Assembly: GCA_028565635.1 (NCBI GenBank)
Contig: JAOXYB010020293.1
Coordinates: 2,762 to 18,239, forward strand
Direction: 5' to 3'
Source of the DNA: Phoronis ovalis
Lineage: Eukaryota > Phoronida > Phoronidae
DNA length: 15,478 bases
Both the position numbers and the translations under genes were made by a program. Below, piece after piece: positions 12,501-15,478 of this stretch. The notes beneath the pieces were generated by a model. That model was not told the DNA's origin. It ran no database searches and saw nothing but the letters and a program-made list of their open reading frames with translations. Every line of letters starts with the position of its first letter. The stretch's first letter is position 1.

Positions 12501-13912
12501 ATTGATGCTGTTTTACCAATAAATTTCAGAATCAAAATTCTAAGCAAATGTTACATAAATTGTAGTTTCTCGAAAAATGACATACCATTGCCACTGAAGT
12601 CAGTACCAGGTTCAGGGCACAAATAACGGAAATCTTTATCGCCTTCATGAGGGCACCCTTCACAAGGAGAGCCCCAGCCCATGCCTTTTGGTTTCATCAT
12701 CATCATTGAGCAACAACACTGTGATTTAGTCACAAGAACGCCTGATGGATTAGCGCACTGATTACCAAAGATATCCATGTAGCACAGATCTCGTTTAGTT
12801 TCTGAAAAATGAAAAGCAATTCATAGCAAACGTAAACACAGTCCCCAACAGACGTATTTCTCAAGTAAATCAATTTAGTTACTGTAGCCATTTTTTGCAA
12901 AATATAAGGTTTTTTCAACTTTGAACTATTGCTGTGAAATATTACTAGTTAAAAATATTGTCTTCCATAGTTTTATGGAGCAGGGCAATTTTTTCATACT
13001 TGTAGATATAAATTACATTAATTTCTTAATGTATTAAAACTATCATGCTAAATAAGAATTACATCTACATATAAAAAGAAGTACCATACCTCACATATTT
13101 TTTTGGAACAGACTAAATACTGCAGCTTTACTTATAAATTATGAAATGTTCACAAAAGTTATGTGCAAAACACAGAATAATAAAAACATCAAACATACCT
13201 AAACATGTTCTGCCATCAGAAGCTAAGGAAAATCCAAGTGGACATTCACAACGGAAACTACCCTGGTTGTTAATACATTGGCCTTTTATGCAAATATCTC
13301 TTTTAACTTCACATTCATTAATATCTAAAATTAAAAAAATTAGGTTGAAAATGAGGTTAAAAAATGTGACAAGTATTGAGCATTTGGTTTAAGTGCTTAA
13401 CCAAAGCTGAAGTTACTGCAAACAATATAATAGCAATTTTTTACATCCGTCAATAAAAAAACACAAATTAAAAGTCCAGAGCATGGAGAAAAACAATAGC
13501 CCCGTGACAAAATAAGAACTCACCAATACACGCAGATCCATCTCGTGATAGAATATAACCAGGATCACAAACACATTTATAACTACCATCCATGTTGACA
13601 CAGAAACCATGAGTGCACATTCCACTGGTCTTGCATTCATCAAAATCTAAAAGAGGAAACAGCTAGTGATAGAAAAAACTTTTATTGGTCATTTTCTATT
13701 ACTGCCAGTGGTCAAGTACAATTGATAATCTTACAATTATTTGATATGCCCTTGCAGAAAAGTTGTTGAGTAATTTAAAAAGTTACCGAGACAAAAAGCT
13801 CCATCTGGTGACAGTTCATAACCATCTTTACATATGCACTGATAACTTCCAGGAGAATTTCTGCATCTTCCATTCAAGCAAATTCCACCGTTCTCACCAC
13901 ATTCGTCAATAT
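451..13912 (-). CDS. FBN: Fibrillin, internal part (cbEGF4 to cbEGF27), 29 exons
   Basis: This is the gene-level entry; the exons are listed separately. Fibrillin is a secreted glycoprotein that assembles into extracellular microfibrils and binds latent TGF-beta complexes. Seen here: 24 six-cysteine cbEGF modules opening with D-[IV]-[DN]-E-C, four TB modules with eight cysteines including CCC, and one hybrid module with CC. The hybrid domain ([20 protein letters not shown]) separates fibrillin from other cbEGF proteins, and LTBPs do not have this domain order. Domain order equals vertebrate fibrillin from cbEGF4 to cbEGF27, as I recall it. All exons are 3n long with phase-1 introns, each last G joining AT/AC of the next exon to make Asp (GAA, Glu, at TB2). 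No frameshift or stop is seen, so the gene looks intact. Both ends are open: cbEGF28 onward lies below position 1, and upstream exons are missing or replaced by the exon at 14758-14956. Confidence 0.93.
846..1100 (-). CDS. FBN: Fibrillin exon: cbEGF25 and cbEGF26 fused
   Basis: The exon has 255 bases and 85 codons, with donor GTAAGA. It encodes two complete domains with no intron between. cbEGF25 (1100-975, 42 codons) opens [12 protein letters not shown], loop [10 protein letters not shown], then [14 protein letters not shown]. cbEGF26 (974-846, 43 codons) opens [12 protein letters not shown], loop [10 protein letters not shown], then [14 protein letters not shown]. They meet at GCC G|AT, exactly the phase-1 position where introns lie elsewhere. 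All twelve cysteines are present. Human FBN1 has these in two exons, so an intron was probably lost cleanly. Confidence 0.95.
1280..1342 (-). CDS. FBN: Fibrillin mini-exon: TB5 domain, last part
   Basis: The exon has 63 bases, with acceptor TTGTTAG at 1344-1343 and donor AAAAG|GTAATT at 1279. It is read in the frame set by the preceding exon (A|CT, Thr50), giving [21 protein letters not shown]. This supplies the eighth TB cysteine (residue 56) in a YxxLC context like the other TB ends (YKRLC, YEDLC, FRYLC), then a Gly/Pro linker to cbEGF25. It is too short to be found by length alone; phase, splice borders and the missing cysteine all support it. Confidence 0.88.
1343..1723 (-). other. Intron inside TB5
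   Basis: This 381-base AT-rich intron separates the seventh and eighth TB5 cysteines. I see no further exon. A 60-codon hydrophobic open frame on the plus strand (1385-1567) has no support. Confidence 0.8.
1724..1870 (-). CDS. FBN: Fibrillin exon: TB5 domain, first part
   Basis: The exon has 147 bases and 49 codons, with donor GTAAGT. It opens [12 protein letters not shown] and carries seven of eight TB cysteines (7, 16, 29, 30, 31, 41, 44) with [17 protein letters not shown]. It stops at PGRDT, before the eighth cysteine, so the domain is incomplete without the small exon at 1280-1342. DMRKS-CYR-Y also opens human TB5 in my memory. It is the only TB domain in the window split by an intron. 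Confidence 0.95.
1871..2394 (-). other. Intron cbEGF24 to TB5
   Basis: This is a 524-base intron in which I see no exon, RNA gene or repeat of note. Confidence 0.8.
2395..2517 (-). CDS. FBN: Fibrillin exon: cbEGF24
   Basis: The exon has 123 bases and 41 codons, with donor GTGAGT. It opens [17 protein letters not shown] (Ala at position 2), has loop [10 protein letters not shown] with an N-glycosylation sequon NYT, and ends [14 protein letters not shown]. The GNYTC sequon is also found in human cbEGF24 as I recall it, so this glycan site looks conserved. The six cysteines are present. Confidence 0.95.
2518..2824 (-). other. Intron cbEGF23 to cbEGF24
   Basis: This is a 307-base AT-rich intron with nothing else seen. 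Confidence 0.8.
2825..2950 (-). CDS. FBN: Fibrillin exon: cbEGF23
   Basis: The exon has 126 bases and 42 codons, with donor GTAAGA. It opens [17 protein letters not shown], has loop [10 protein letters not shown] (POGLUT2/3-type; NTFGSF is also in human cbEGF23), then [14 protein letters not shown]. The six cysteines and calcium ligands are complete. It follows TB4 and precedes cbEGF24, as in vertebrates. Confidence 0.95.
2951..3291 (-). other. Intron TB4 to cbEGF23
   Basis: This is a 341-base intron with nothing else seen. Confidence 0.8.
3292..3528 (-). CDS. FBN: Fibrillin exon: TB4 domain (no RGD)
   Basis: The exon has 237 bases and 79 codons, with donor GTATAT. It opens [12 protein letters not shown]; eight cysteines lie at 7, 20, 33, 34, 35, 48, 51 and 63, with [15 protein letters not shown] and the long conserved tail [17 protein letters not shown], nearly the human TB4 tail as I recall it. 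An N-glycosylation sequon (NGT, 54-56) is present. The C1-C2 loop, which holds RGD in human TB4, reads [12 protein letters not shown] with no RGD. The domain is unsplit here but split over two exons in human. Confidence 0.95.
3529..3913 (-). other. Intron cbEGF22 to TB4
   Basis: This is a 385-base AT-rich intron with nothing else seen. Confidence 0.8.
3914..4036 (-). CDS. FBN: Fibrillin exon: cbEGF22
   Basis: The exon has 123 bases and 41 codons, with donor GTAAGA. It opens [16 protein letters not shown], has loop [10 protein letters not shown], and ends [15 protein letters not shown], close to CPPDFQLNPTGVGCV in the human counterpart (memory). It precedes TB4; in human fibrillin-1 the cbEGF22-TB4 pair carries the main integrin-binding site and cbEGF22 tunes its affinity. 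Confidence 0.95.
4037..4492 (-). other. Intron cbEGF21 to cbEGF22
   Basis: This 456-base intron contains a CA microsatellite (4428-4444). The part about 4150-4320 is less AT-rich than other introns, which could mean an old inserted element, but no ends or duplications were found. Confidence 0.75.
4428..4444. repeat. CA dinucleotide microsatellite
   Basis: About eight CA units lie in the intron between cbEGF21 and cbEGF22. It would be a likely length polymorphism. Confidence 0.9.
4493..4618 (-). CDS. FBN: Fibrillin exon: cbEGF21
   Basis: The exon has 126 bases and 42 codons, with donor GTAACC. It opens [17 protein letters not shown], has loop [10 protein letters not shown] and ends [15 protein letters not shown]. 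The GMF and LD-TGGNCT words match my recollection of human cbEGF21. The six cysteines are intact; the loop has Gly-Met instead of Gly-Ser. Confidence 0.95.
4619..4939 (-). other. Intron cbEGF20 to cbEGF21
   Basis: This is a 321-base AT-rich intron with nothing else seen. Confidence 0.8.
4940..5065 (-). CDS. FBN: Fibrillin exon: cbEGF20
   Basis: The exon has 126 bases and 42 codons, with donor GTAACA. It opens [17 protein letters not shown], has loop [10 protein letters not shown], then [23 protein letters not shown] and CE/D-MGF are words also in human cbEGF20 as I recall it, making this one of the best conserved repeats in the window. Confidence 0.95.
5284..5406 (-). CDS. FBN: Fibrillin exon: cbEGF19
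   Basis: The exon has 123 bases and 41 codons, with acceptor TTGCAG and donor GTATGT. It opens [18 protein letters not shown], has loop [10 protein letters not shown] and ends [13 protein letters not shown]. It belongs to the same G-x-x-G-[DN]-G subtype as cbEGF18 just upstream. The six cysteines and the calcium-binding N-E pair are intact. Confidence 0.95.
5643..5765 (-). CDS. FBN: Fibrillin exon: cbEGF18
   Basis: The exon has 123 bases and 41 codons, with donor GTAATT. It opens [18 protein letters not shown] (Asp instead of Ile/Val at position 2), has loop [10 protein letters not shown] (POGLUT2/3-type), then a compact C5-C6 loop with GYTGDGYSC. The longer C2-C3 loop with the G-x-x-G-D-G end is a subtype shared only with the next domain, as in human cbEGF18-19. 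Confidence 0.95.
5933..6058 (-). CDS. FBN: Fibrillin exon: cbEGF17
   Basis: The exon has 126 bases and 42 codons, with donor GTGAGT. It opens [17 protein letters not shown], has loop [10 protein letters not shown] (POGLUT2/3-type), and ends [15 protein letters not shown]. The -GxSVK-x4-GCT ending is also what I recall for human cbEGF17. All six cysteines are present. Confidence 0.95.
6294..6419 (-). CDS. FBN: Fibrillin exon: cbEGF16
   Basis: The exon has 126 bases and 42 codons, with donor GTATGT. It opens [17 protein letters not shown], has loop [10 protein letters not shown], then [14 protein letters not shown]. The six cysteines and calcium motif are complete. NPDIC-GG in the human domain at this place matches SPDIC-GG here. 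Confidence 0.95.
6420..6834 (-). other. Intron cbEGF15 to cbEGF16
   Basis: This is a 415-base intron. Open frames at its cbEGF15 end are out-of-frame shadows of that exon. Confidence 0.8.
6835..6957 (-). CDS. FBN: Fibrillin exon: cbEGF15
   Basis: The exon has 123 bases and 41 codons. It opens [16 protein letters not shown]; the short C2-C3 spacing after NGGC is a distinct EGF subtype also found in human cbEGF15. The loop is [10 protein letters not shown], fitting the POGLUT2/3 motif. The donor was chosen by phase as GAAG|GTGGGT (GT at 6834-6833); a second GT four bases further (GTAATG) would shift the frame. Confidence 0.94.
6958..7372 (-). other. Intron cbEGF14 to cbEGF15
   Basis: This is a 415-base AT-rich intron with a short TA run near 7347-7354 and nothing else seen. 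Confidence 0.8.
7373..7498 (-). CDS. FBN: Fibrillin exon: cbEGF14
   Basis: The exon has 126 bases and 42 codons, with donor GTGAGT. It opens [17 protein letters not shown], has loop [10 protein letters not shown] (Gly-Gly instead of Gly-Ser), then [14 protein letters not shown]. All six cysteines and calcium ligands are kept. It lies in the cbEGF11-22 stretch, whose human counterpart is the region of severe (neonatal) Marfan mutations. Confidence 0.95.
   Translation of the reverse strand: MLMNVIPAVLYVQMVAVKISWVDISVFVTKATDQMISKVLV
7776..7901 (-). CDS. FBN: Fibrillin exon: cbEGF13
   Basis: The exon has 126 bases and 42 codons, with donor GTAAG. It opens [17 protein letters not shown], has loop [10 protein letters not shown], and continues [14 protein letters not shown]. 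The NP-LCRGG and GHEL words match the human domain in this position as I recall it. The six cysteines and the calcium-binding D-I-D-E motif are complete. Confidence 0.95.
7902..8372 (-). other. Intron cbEGF12 to cbEGF13
   Basis: This is a 471-base intron with a small 13-base tandem repeat (7981-8006) and no exon. Confidence 0.8.
7981..8006. repeat. 13-base tandem repeat, two copies
   Basis: The unit ataaatgaagagg occurs twice in a row (7981-7993 and 7994-8006), with a partial copy (aagagg) just before. Confidence 0.9.
8373..8498 (-). CDS. FBN: Fibrillin exon: cbEGF12
   Basis: The exon has 126 bases and 42 codons, with donor GTAAGT. It opens [12 protein letters not shown], has loop [10 protein letters not shown], then [15 protein letters not shown]. 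The four methionines sit between C5 and C6. From memory, human cbEGF12 has MMM at the same place, so this run is probably an old feature of this repeat and good evidence for one-to-one orthology of individual domains. Confidence 0.95.
8776..8901 (-). CDS. FBN: Fibrillin exon: cbEGF11
   Basis: The exon has 126 bases and 42 codons. It opens [12 protein letters not shown] and has C3-C4 loop [10 protein letters not shown], which fits the C-x-N-T-x-G-S-[FY]-x-C sequence modified by POGLUT2/3 in mammalian fibrillins. The reading continues [15 protein letters not shown]. The donor is G|GTTTTT, which lacks the usual A at +3 and G at +5 and is the weakest in the gene. This exon starts the long run of 12 consecutive cbEGFs between TB3 and TB4. 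Confidence 0.93.
9197..9394 (-). CDS. FBN: Fibrillin exon: TB3 domain
   Basis: The exon has 198 bases and 66 codons, with donor GTGAGC. It opens [12 protein letters not shown]; eight cysteines lie at 7, 16, 29, 30, 31, 41, 44 and 56, with [12 protein letters not shown] and the conserved end [11 protein letters not shown]. It encodes the full TB fold in one exon. The linker after the last cysteine is short ([10 protein letters not shown]) compared with the longer linker I recall for human TB3. Confidence 0.95.
9395..9903 (-). other. Intron cbEGF10 to TB3
   Basis: This is a 509-base AT-rich intron with nothing else seen. Confidence 0.8.
9904..10035 (-). CDS. FBN: Fibrillin exon: cbEGF10
   Basis: The exon has 132 bases and 44 codons, slightly longer than its neighbours, with donor GTACGT. 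It opens [13 protein letters not shown], with two extra residues before the third cysteine (CQGGGFC), then loop [10 protein letters not shown], and [14 protein letters not shown]. The last stretch resembles the human domain in the same place (CPEGLTLDGTGRVC, from memory). It sits between hybrid 2 and TB3, as in human fibrillin-1. Confidence 0.95.
10036..10346 (-). other. Intron hybrid 2 to cbEGF10
   Basis: This is a 311-base intron containing a run of 14 G on the plus strand (10255-10268) and nothing else. Confidence 0.8.
10255..10268. repeat. G14 homopolymer
   Basis: Fourteen consecutive G on the plus strand (C on the transcribed strand) lie within an AT-rich intron. Length may be polymorphic or affected by sequencing error. 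Confidence 0.9.
10347..10544 (-). CDS. FBN: Fibrillin exon: hybrid domain 2
   Basis: The exon has 198 bases and 66 codons, with donor GTGCGT. It opens [10 protein letters not shown] and continues [28 protein letters not shown] and a C-terminal EGF-like part ([15 protein letters not shown]). Eight cysteines lie at 7, 16, 29, 30, 41, 44, 52 and 63. The double CC, rather than the CCC of TB domains, and the EGF-like tail mark a hybrid domain, specific to the fibrillin/LTBP family. It resembles human FBN1 hybrid 2 strongly as I recall it (C-W, GRCE-NINGA, AWGSPC). Confidence 0.93.
10545..10906 (-). other. Intron cbEGF9 to hybrid 2
   Basis: This 362-base intron contains a perfect 13-bp inverted repeat (10602-10649). 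No exon is seen. Confidence 0.8.
10602..10649. repeat. Perfect 13-bp inverted repeat (hairpin)
   Basis: aaacattcttggg (10602-10614) is mirrored by cccaagaatgttt (10637-10649) with a 22-base loop. It sits in an intron and could fold in the pre-mRNA, or could be the remnant ends of a very small element. Confidence 0.85.
10907..11026 (-). CDS. FBN: Fibrillin exon: cbEGF9
   Basis: The exon has 120 bases and 40 codons, the shortest EGF exon in the window, with donor GTATGG. It opens [16 protein letters not shown] between the first two cysteines fits the C-x-S-x-[PA]-C O-glucosylation consensus, and no other EGF here shows it. The C3-C4 loop is [10 protein letters not shown]. In human fibrillin the cbEGF9-hybrid2 junction is a rigid, calcium-stabilised pair. 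Decayed partial copies of this exon lie in the intron just upstream. Confidence 0.95.
11027..11462 (-). other. Intron cbEGF8 to cbEGF9 with exon remnants
   Basis: This is a 436-base intron. The end next to cbEGF9 carries decayed partial copies of that exon (11043-11116); the rest is plain AT-rich sequence. Confidence 0.8.
11043..11116 (-). repeat. Degenerate partial copies of the cbEGF9 exon
   Basis: On the plus strand, ataattactaccaatacatggg (11043-11065) and ataattaccaccaatacaa (11092-11110) resemble acaattaccaccaatacacggg inside the cbEGF9 exon (10983-11004). The nearer copy reads NPCIGSNY in one minus-strand frame against NPCIGGNC in the exon, but lacks D-I-N-E-C in frame and the remaining cysteines. 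They look like remnants of local tandem duplication at the 5' part of the exon and are not coding. Confidence 0.6.
11463..11588 (-). CDS. FBN: Fibrillin exon: cbEGF8
   Basis: The exon has 126 bases and 42 codons, with donor GTAAGA. It opens [12 protein letters not shown], has DGGNC before loop [10 protein letters not shown], and ends NKMCD. All six cysteines and the D-I-N-E calcium motif are present. The GRY in place of GSY/F is shared with the following cbEGF9, consistent with these two being close paralogous repeats. Confidence 0.95.
11589..12126 (-). other. Intron cbEGF7 to cbEGF8 with GATGAT-rich tract
   Basis: This 538-base intron has a degenerate ATG/GAT-rich low-complexity tract over about 11930-12115 next to the cbEGF7 donor. 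Long open frames on both strands there come from the repeat and not from genes. Confidence 0.8.
11941..11990. repeat. 25-base tandem repeat in low-complexity tract
   Basis: Two copies of a 25-base unit (11941-11965 and 11966-11990), tt[tc]gatgatggacaatgttg..., differ at one base, and a decayed third follows. They lie within the GATGAT-rich tract. Confidence 0.88.
12127..12252 (-). CDS. FBN: Fibrillin exon: cbEGF7
   Basis: The exon has 126 bases and 42 codons, with donor GTACAG. It opens [12 protein letters not shown]. The C3-C4 loop reads [10 protein letters not shown]: the glycine is one residue later than in sister domains (xGSY/F) and Trp takes the place of the aromatic Tyr/Phe. The loop length is normal and the six cysteines are kept, so the fold should hold. 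The next intron downstream contains the GATGAT-rich repeat. Confidence 0.95.
12253..12585 (-). other. Intron TB2 to cbEGF7
   Basis: This is a 333-base intron with nothing else seen. Confidence 0.8.
12586..12801 (-). CDS. FBN: Fibrillin exon: TB2 domain
   Basis: The exon has 216 bases and 72 codons, with donor GTATGT. It begins [10 protein letters not shown]; the split codon is G|AA, so Glu replaces the usual Asp. Eight cysteines are seen at residues 7, 16, 29, 30, 31, 47, 50 and 62, with the diagnostic CCC and [10 protein letters not shown]. Between CCC and GWG there is a run of four methionines (33-36) followed by KPKGM, longer than in the TB3 and TB5 domains here. TB domains bind LTBP/TGF-beta partners or serve as spacers. 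The whole domain is in one exon, whereas I recall vertebrate TB2 being split over two. Confidence 0.94.
12802..13198 (-). other. Intron cbEGF6 to TB2
   Basis: This is a 397-base AT-rich intron with nothing else seen. Confidence 0.8.
13199..13324 (-). CDS. FBN: Fibrillin exon: cbEGF6
   Basis: The exon has 126 bases and 42 codons, with donor GTATGT. It opens [12 protein letters not shown] and has C3-C4 loop [10 protein letters not shown] followed by [14 protein letters not shown]. The six cysteines and the D-I-N-E calcium motif are intact. It directly precedes TB2, so its C-terminal side should pack on the TB domain, as cbEGF-TB pairs do in known fibrillin fragments. Confidence 0.95.
13524..13646 (-). 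CDS. FBN: Fibrillin exon: cbEGF5
   Basis: The exon has 123 bases and 41 codons, with donor GTGAGT and phase-1 ends. It opens [11 protein letters not shown], with Phe replacing the usual Ile/Val at position 2, and keeps all six cysteines. The C3-C4 loop is [10 protein letters not shown], with Asn and Tyr in the calcium-ligand and packing positions. It ends with SACI. The intron to cbEGF4 is only 140 bases, the shortest in the window. Confidence 0.95.
13787..13912 (-). CDS. FBN: Fibrillin exon: cbEGF4
   Basis: The exon has 126 bases and 42 codons, with acceptor AG at 13914-13913 and donor GTAACT. It opens [12 protein letters not shown] and ends with the sixth cysteine in AFCL. All six EGF cysteines are present, and the N-terminal D-I-D-E with a later N in the C3-C4 loop ([10 protein letters not shown]) gives the calcium ligands. 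The aromatic Y in that loop is the usual packing residue against the previous domain. It is the first EGF exon visible in the window; whether EGF4/cbEGF3 precede it cannot be seen. Confidence 0.95.
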
Positions 13913-14757
13913 CTGGAATTACACAGGACAATCAATGACTTGATTAATACTTAGCAGTGGCAAAGATTTATTTTTTGCATGTCATAACAAAAAATTACAT
14001 CTATAAACTTAAGTTAAATTTTAGCTAATTAAATGAAAATATAGATATACAAAAGTATATACACTTTGAAAGTATCTGTAATTCACTTTTTCTCTTCTGT
14101 TAATTATGTAACCTGTACAAAAACCATTTTGGTTTAAATATTCAGTCAAATATGATTTGCAAACAGTATGGACATAAATTGGCTGGCTCTGAATTAGGCT
14201 ACTATTAACATTTCAAAAATTAGATATAGTAATAAAACATTAACTACGGATATTTCTTAAAAGTGAATATTTTTTTTAATCTCGGTAATAGTAATTGCAT
14301 TCATTTGTTTTAAATGTGGCAGCTACATGTATTCAATTTTGAAGAGTAAAGCTCCAACTTGGATTAGAATTGACCTTGAATAAAATTTTGATTTCCATTC
14401 AAATACATCTAGTACATAGTTCATGTTTTTCTATACATATAGAAATACTGCACCAGTGAATCACTACAGATATGAAATAACAAGGATCTATTAATAATTA
14501 AAAACACTCGTAAGCAGTGCGTGGCAGGGTTTTGATCTCCTAATCAAACATACCGATATAAACACCTTCGGGTCTAAATCAACAATATAGAAACATTTCA
14601 ATTTAACAGTGTGATACCTCAAAACAAATTTTCTGTTAGTTCATGTTTTAGGTAATAATTTGCCTCATTTTTTCATTTTAACGTATTTTAAAAAGAATTA
14701 GCTCCGGAGATGAACTGAGTATTTCACTATTTCAGCAGTTTGTGCGCTGAAGTATAC
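13913..14757 (-). other. Long gap before cbEGF4 (intron)
   Basis: These 845 bases are the longest stretch between exon candidates. I searched both strands for the D-x-[DN]-E-C exon border and found none; AATGAATGC near 14298-14306 is followed by no further cysteines before a stop. It is either the intron joining the candidate first exon to cbEGF4 or part of a larger intron from unseen upstream exons. Confidence 0.7.
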
Positions 14758-14956
14758 CTGTCAAGTGAAGAGAGGTAAACACATTTCCACCATTATGAAT
14801 TGCCACATTAGCTGATTTGTTTGTTCTGTCATCTATCACATCTACTTCACCATTCATATTATAACATATCATTAGAACAATGACTCCAGCCGTTACAAGG
14901 TATAACACAAAAGCTATCCAAAACTTGCTGGAAAGATTGTAAGCATTTCCTGGCAT
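14758..14956 (-). CDS. Candidate first coding exon with signal anchor, phase-1 donor
   Basis: The frame runs from ATG (14956) for 66 codons plus one base to ACAG|GTATAC (donor GT at 14757-14756). The context AGACCATGC has A at -3, and a TAA lies in frame 11 codons upstream (14989-14987). The protein begins MPGNAYNLSSK, then has about 21 hydrophobic residues (12-32, FWIAFVLYLVTAGVIVLMICY), then an acidic stretch (E37, D39, D42, D43) and an N-glycosylation sequon NKS at 46-48. One Lys before and acids after the segment favour N-in/C-out, a type II signal anchor; no clear small-x-small cleavage site is seen, but a cleaved signal peptide is possible. The donor is phase 1, as at every fibrillin exon here, and the next minus-strand exon is cbEGF4. 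Splicing would make Thr66-Asp-Ile-Asp-Glu-Cys. It may instead be the first exon of a nested gene or a chance frame. Confidence 0.45.
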
Positions 14957-15478
14957 GGTCTTAATTATAACACACCAACTCTCATCTTAGTCAAACCATG
15001 CTAAATATATTAGTCTCCTGTCCACTACATGTTCAAATAGATTAGTCTCCTGTCCACTACATGTTGATTTCATGTTGACTGCTGTTGTATAATTAGTCCT
15101 CAAAGTCACAGTTTCACAGAAAAAATTAAACAAGTCTAATAAGAAGCTGTTCACGGAACAATCTCTAACCAGATCAAAACTACTAAAGTTCAATACAAAC
15201 TTGTATTATTTAATCAAAAACTCCTGTGGAGTCTGCAGTGAATTATAGAACAATTTCCCTGATAAAGTTGCATAAACATACTAATTCAACATATCACATA
15301 TAACCGTTAGTTCCTATGTATGCTGCACATATGGAGCCTGCATACTTGAGACATAGTTCAATAAATACGCTCCCTTGCATCTAAAAATTAACCATTTAAA
15401 CAACTACTTGTTGAAAAAGAATCTCTAAATAAAAATATGAGGTTTGTATAAGAGTTGTAAAATCTTTGAGGCTAAATA
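14957..15478 (-). other. Region upstream of the candidate first exon
   Basis: If 14956 is a true start, this stretch would hold the 5' untranslated region and promoter. It contains a short upstream ATG frame (six codons, 14984-14964) and a 32-base tandem repeat (15003-15066). No convincing TATA box or further exon was identified. Confidence 0.4.
15003..15066. repeat. 32-base tandem duplication
   Basis: Two adjacent 32-base copies (15003-15034 and 15035-15066) differ at two positions and share attagtctcctgtccactac and the following atgtt. They lie about 50-110 bases upstream of the candidate start codon. Confidence 0.93.

Noticed and set aside
14290-14310. Possible extra EGF exon (AATGAATGC on the minus strand)
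   Set aside because: It gives N-E-C, but a stop follows soon after and no other cysteines occur.
14987-15193. 68-codon minus-strand frame upstream of the candidate first exon
   Set aside because: There is no recognisable domain or clear splice border, and it spans the tandem repeat; most likely it is non-coding.
1-15478. CRISPR arrays, operons, tRNA or rRNA genes
   Set aside because: No regularly spaced repeats, clover-leaf genes or prokaryotic gene layout; the window is an intron-rich animal gene.

Overview
The window holds a large internal part of one animal fibrillin gene, read entirely on the minus strand. Twenty-nine exons encode, in transcription order from high to low coordinate, 24 calcium-binding EGF-like domains (cbEGF), four eight-cysteine TB domains and one hybrid domain. 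Nothing on the plus strand looks like a gene. The organism is a metazoan: exons of about 120-250 bases sit between AT-rich introns of about 140-540 bases with GT/AG borders, and fibrillin is animal-specific. The compact introns and divergence from my recollection of vertebrate fibrillins suggest an invertebrate. A lophotrochozoan such as a mollusc is my guess, but the sequence does not prove it.

Layout from 5' to 3' of the gene, using human FBN1 numbering recalled from memory: cbEGF4-5-6 (13912 to 13199), TB2 (12801-12586), cbEGF7-8-9 (12252 to 10907), hybrid 2 (10544-10347), cbEGF10 (10035-9904), TB3 (9394-9197), cbEGF11 to 22 (8901 to 3914), TB4 (3528-3292), cbEGF23-24 (2950 to 2395), TB5 in two exons (1870-1724 and 1342-1280), cbEGF25+26 fused in one exon (1100-846), and cbEGF27 (576-451). 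The order matches vertebrate fibrillin domain for domain, with none missing. The 29 exons total 4068 bases (1356 codons). Every one is a multiple of three with phase-1 borders, so any exon can be skipped without loss of frame. The N-terminal part (FUN/EGF1-3/hybrid 1/TB1) and everything after cbEGF27, including the C-terminal prodomain, is not visible here.

The most unusual item lies upstream of cbEGF4. A minus-strand reading frame starts at 14956 with an ATG in good context and an in-frame stop 11 codons before it. It encodes a short N-terminus, about 21 hydrophobic residues and an acidic stalk, and reaches a good-looking GT donor at 14758 in phase 1. That is the phase needed to splice onto the cbEGF4 exon at 13912. 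It is a candidate alternative or true first coding exon, which would give a signal-anchored, N-terminally truncated fibrillin. It could also belong to another gene.

Other points: TB4 lacks the RGD integrin site found in human TB4; a precise intron loss joins cbEGF25 and 26; decayed partial copies of the cbEGF9 exon lie in the intron just upstream of it; two exons carry four-methionine runs; and introns hold small tandem repeats, a CA microsatellite, a G14 run and a 13-bp perfect hairpin.
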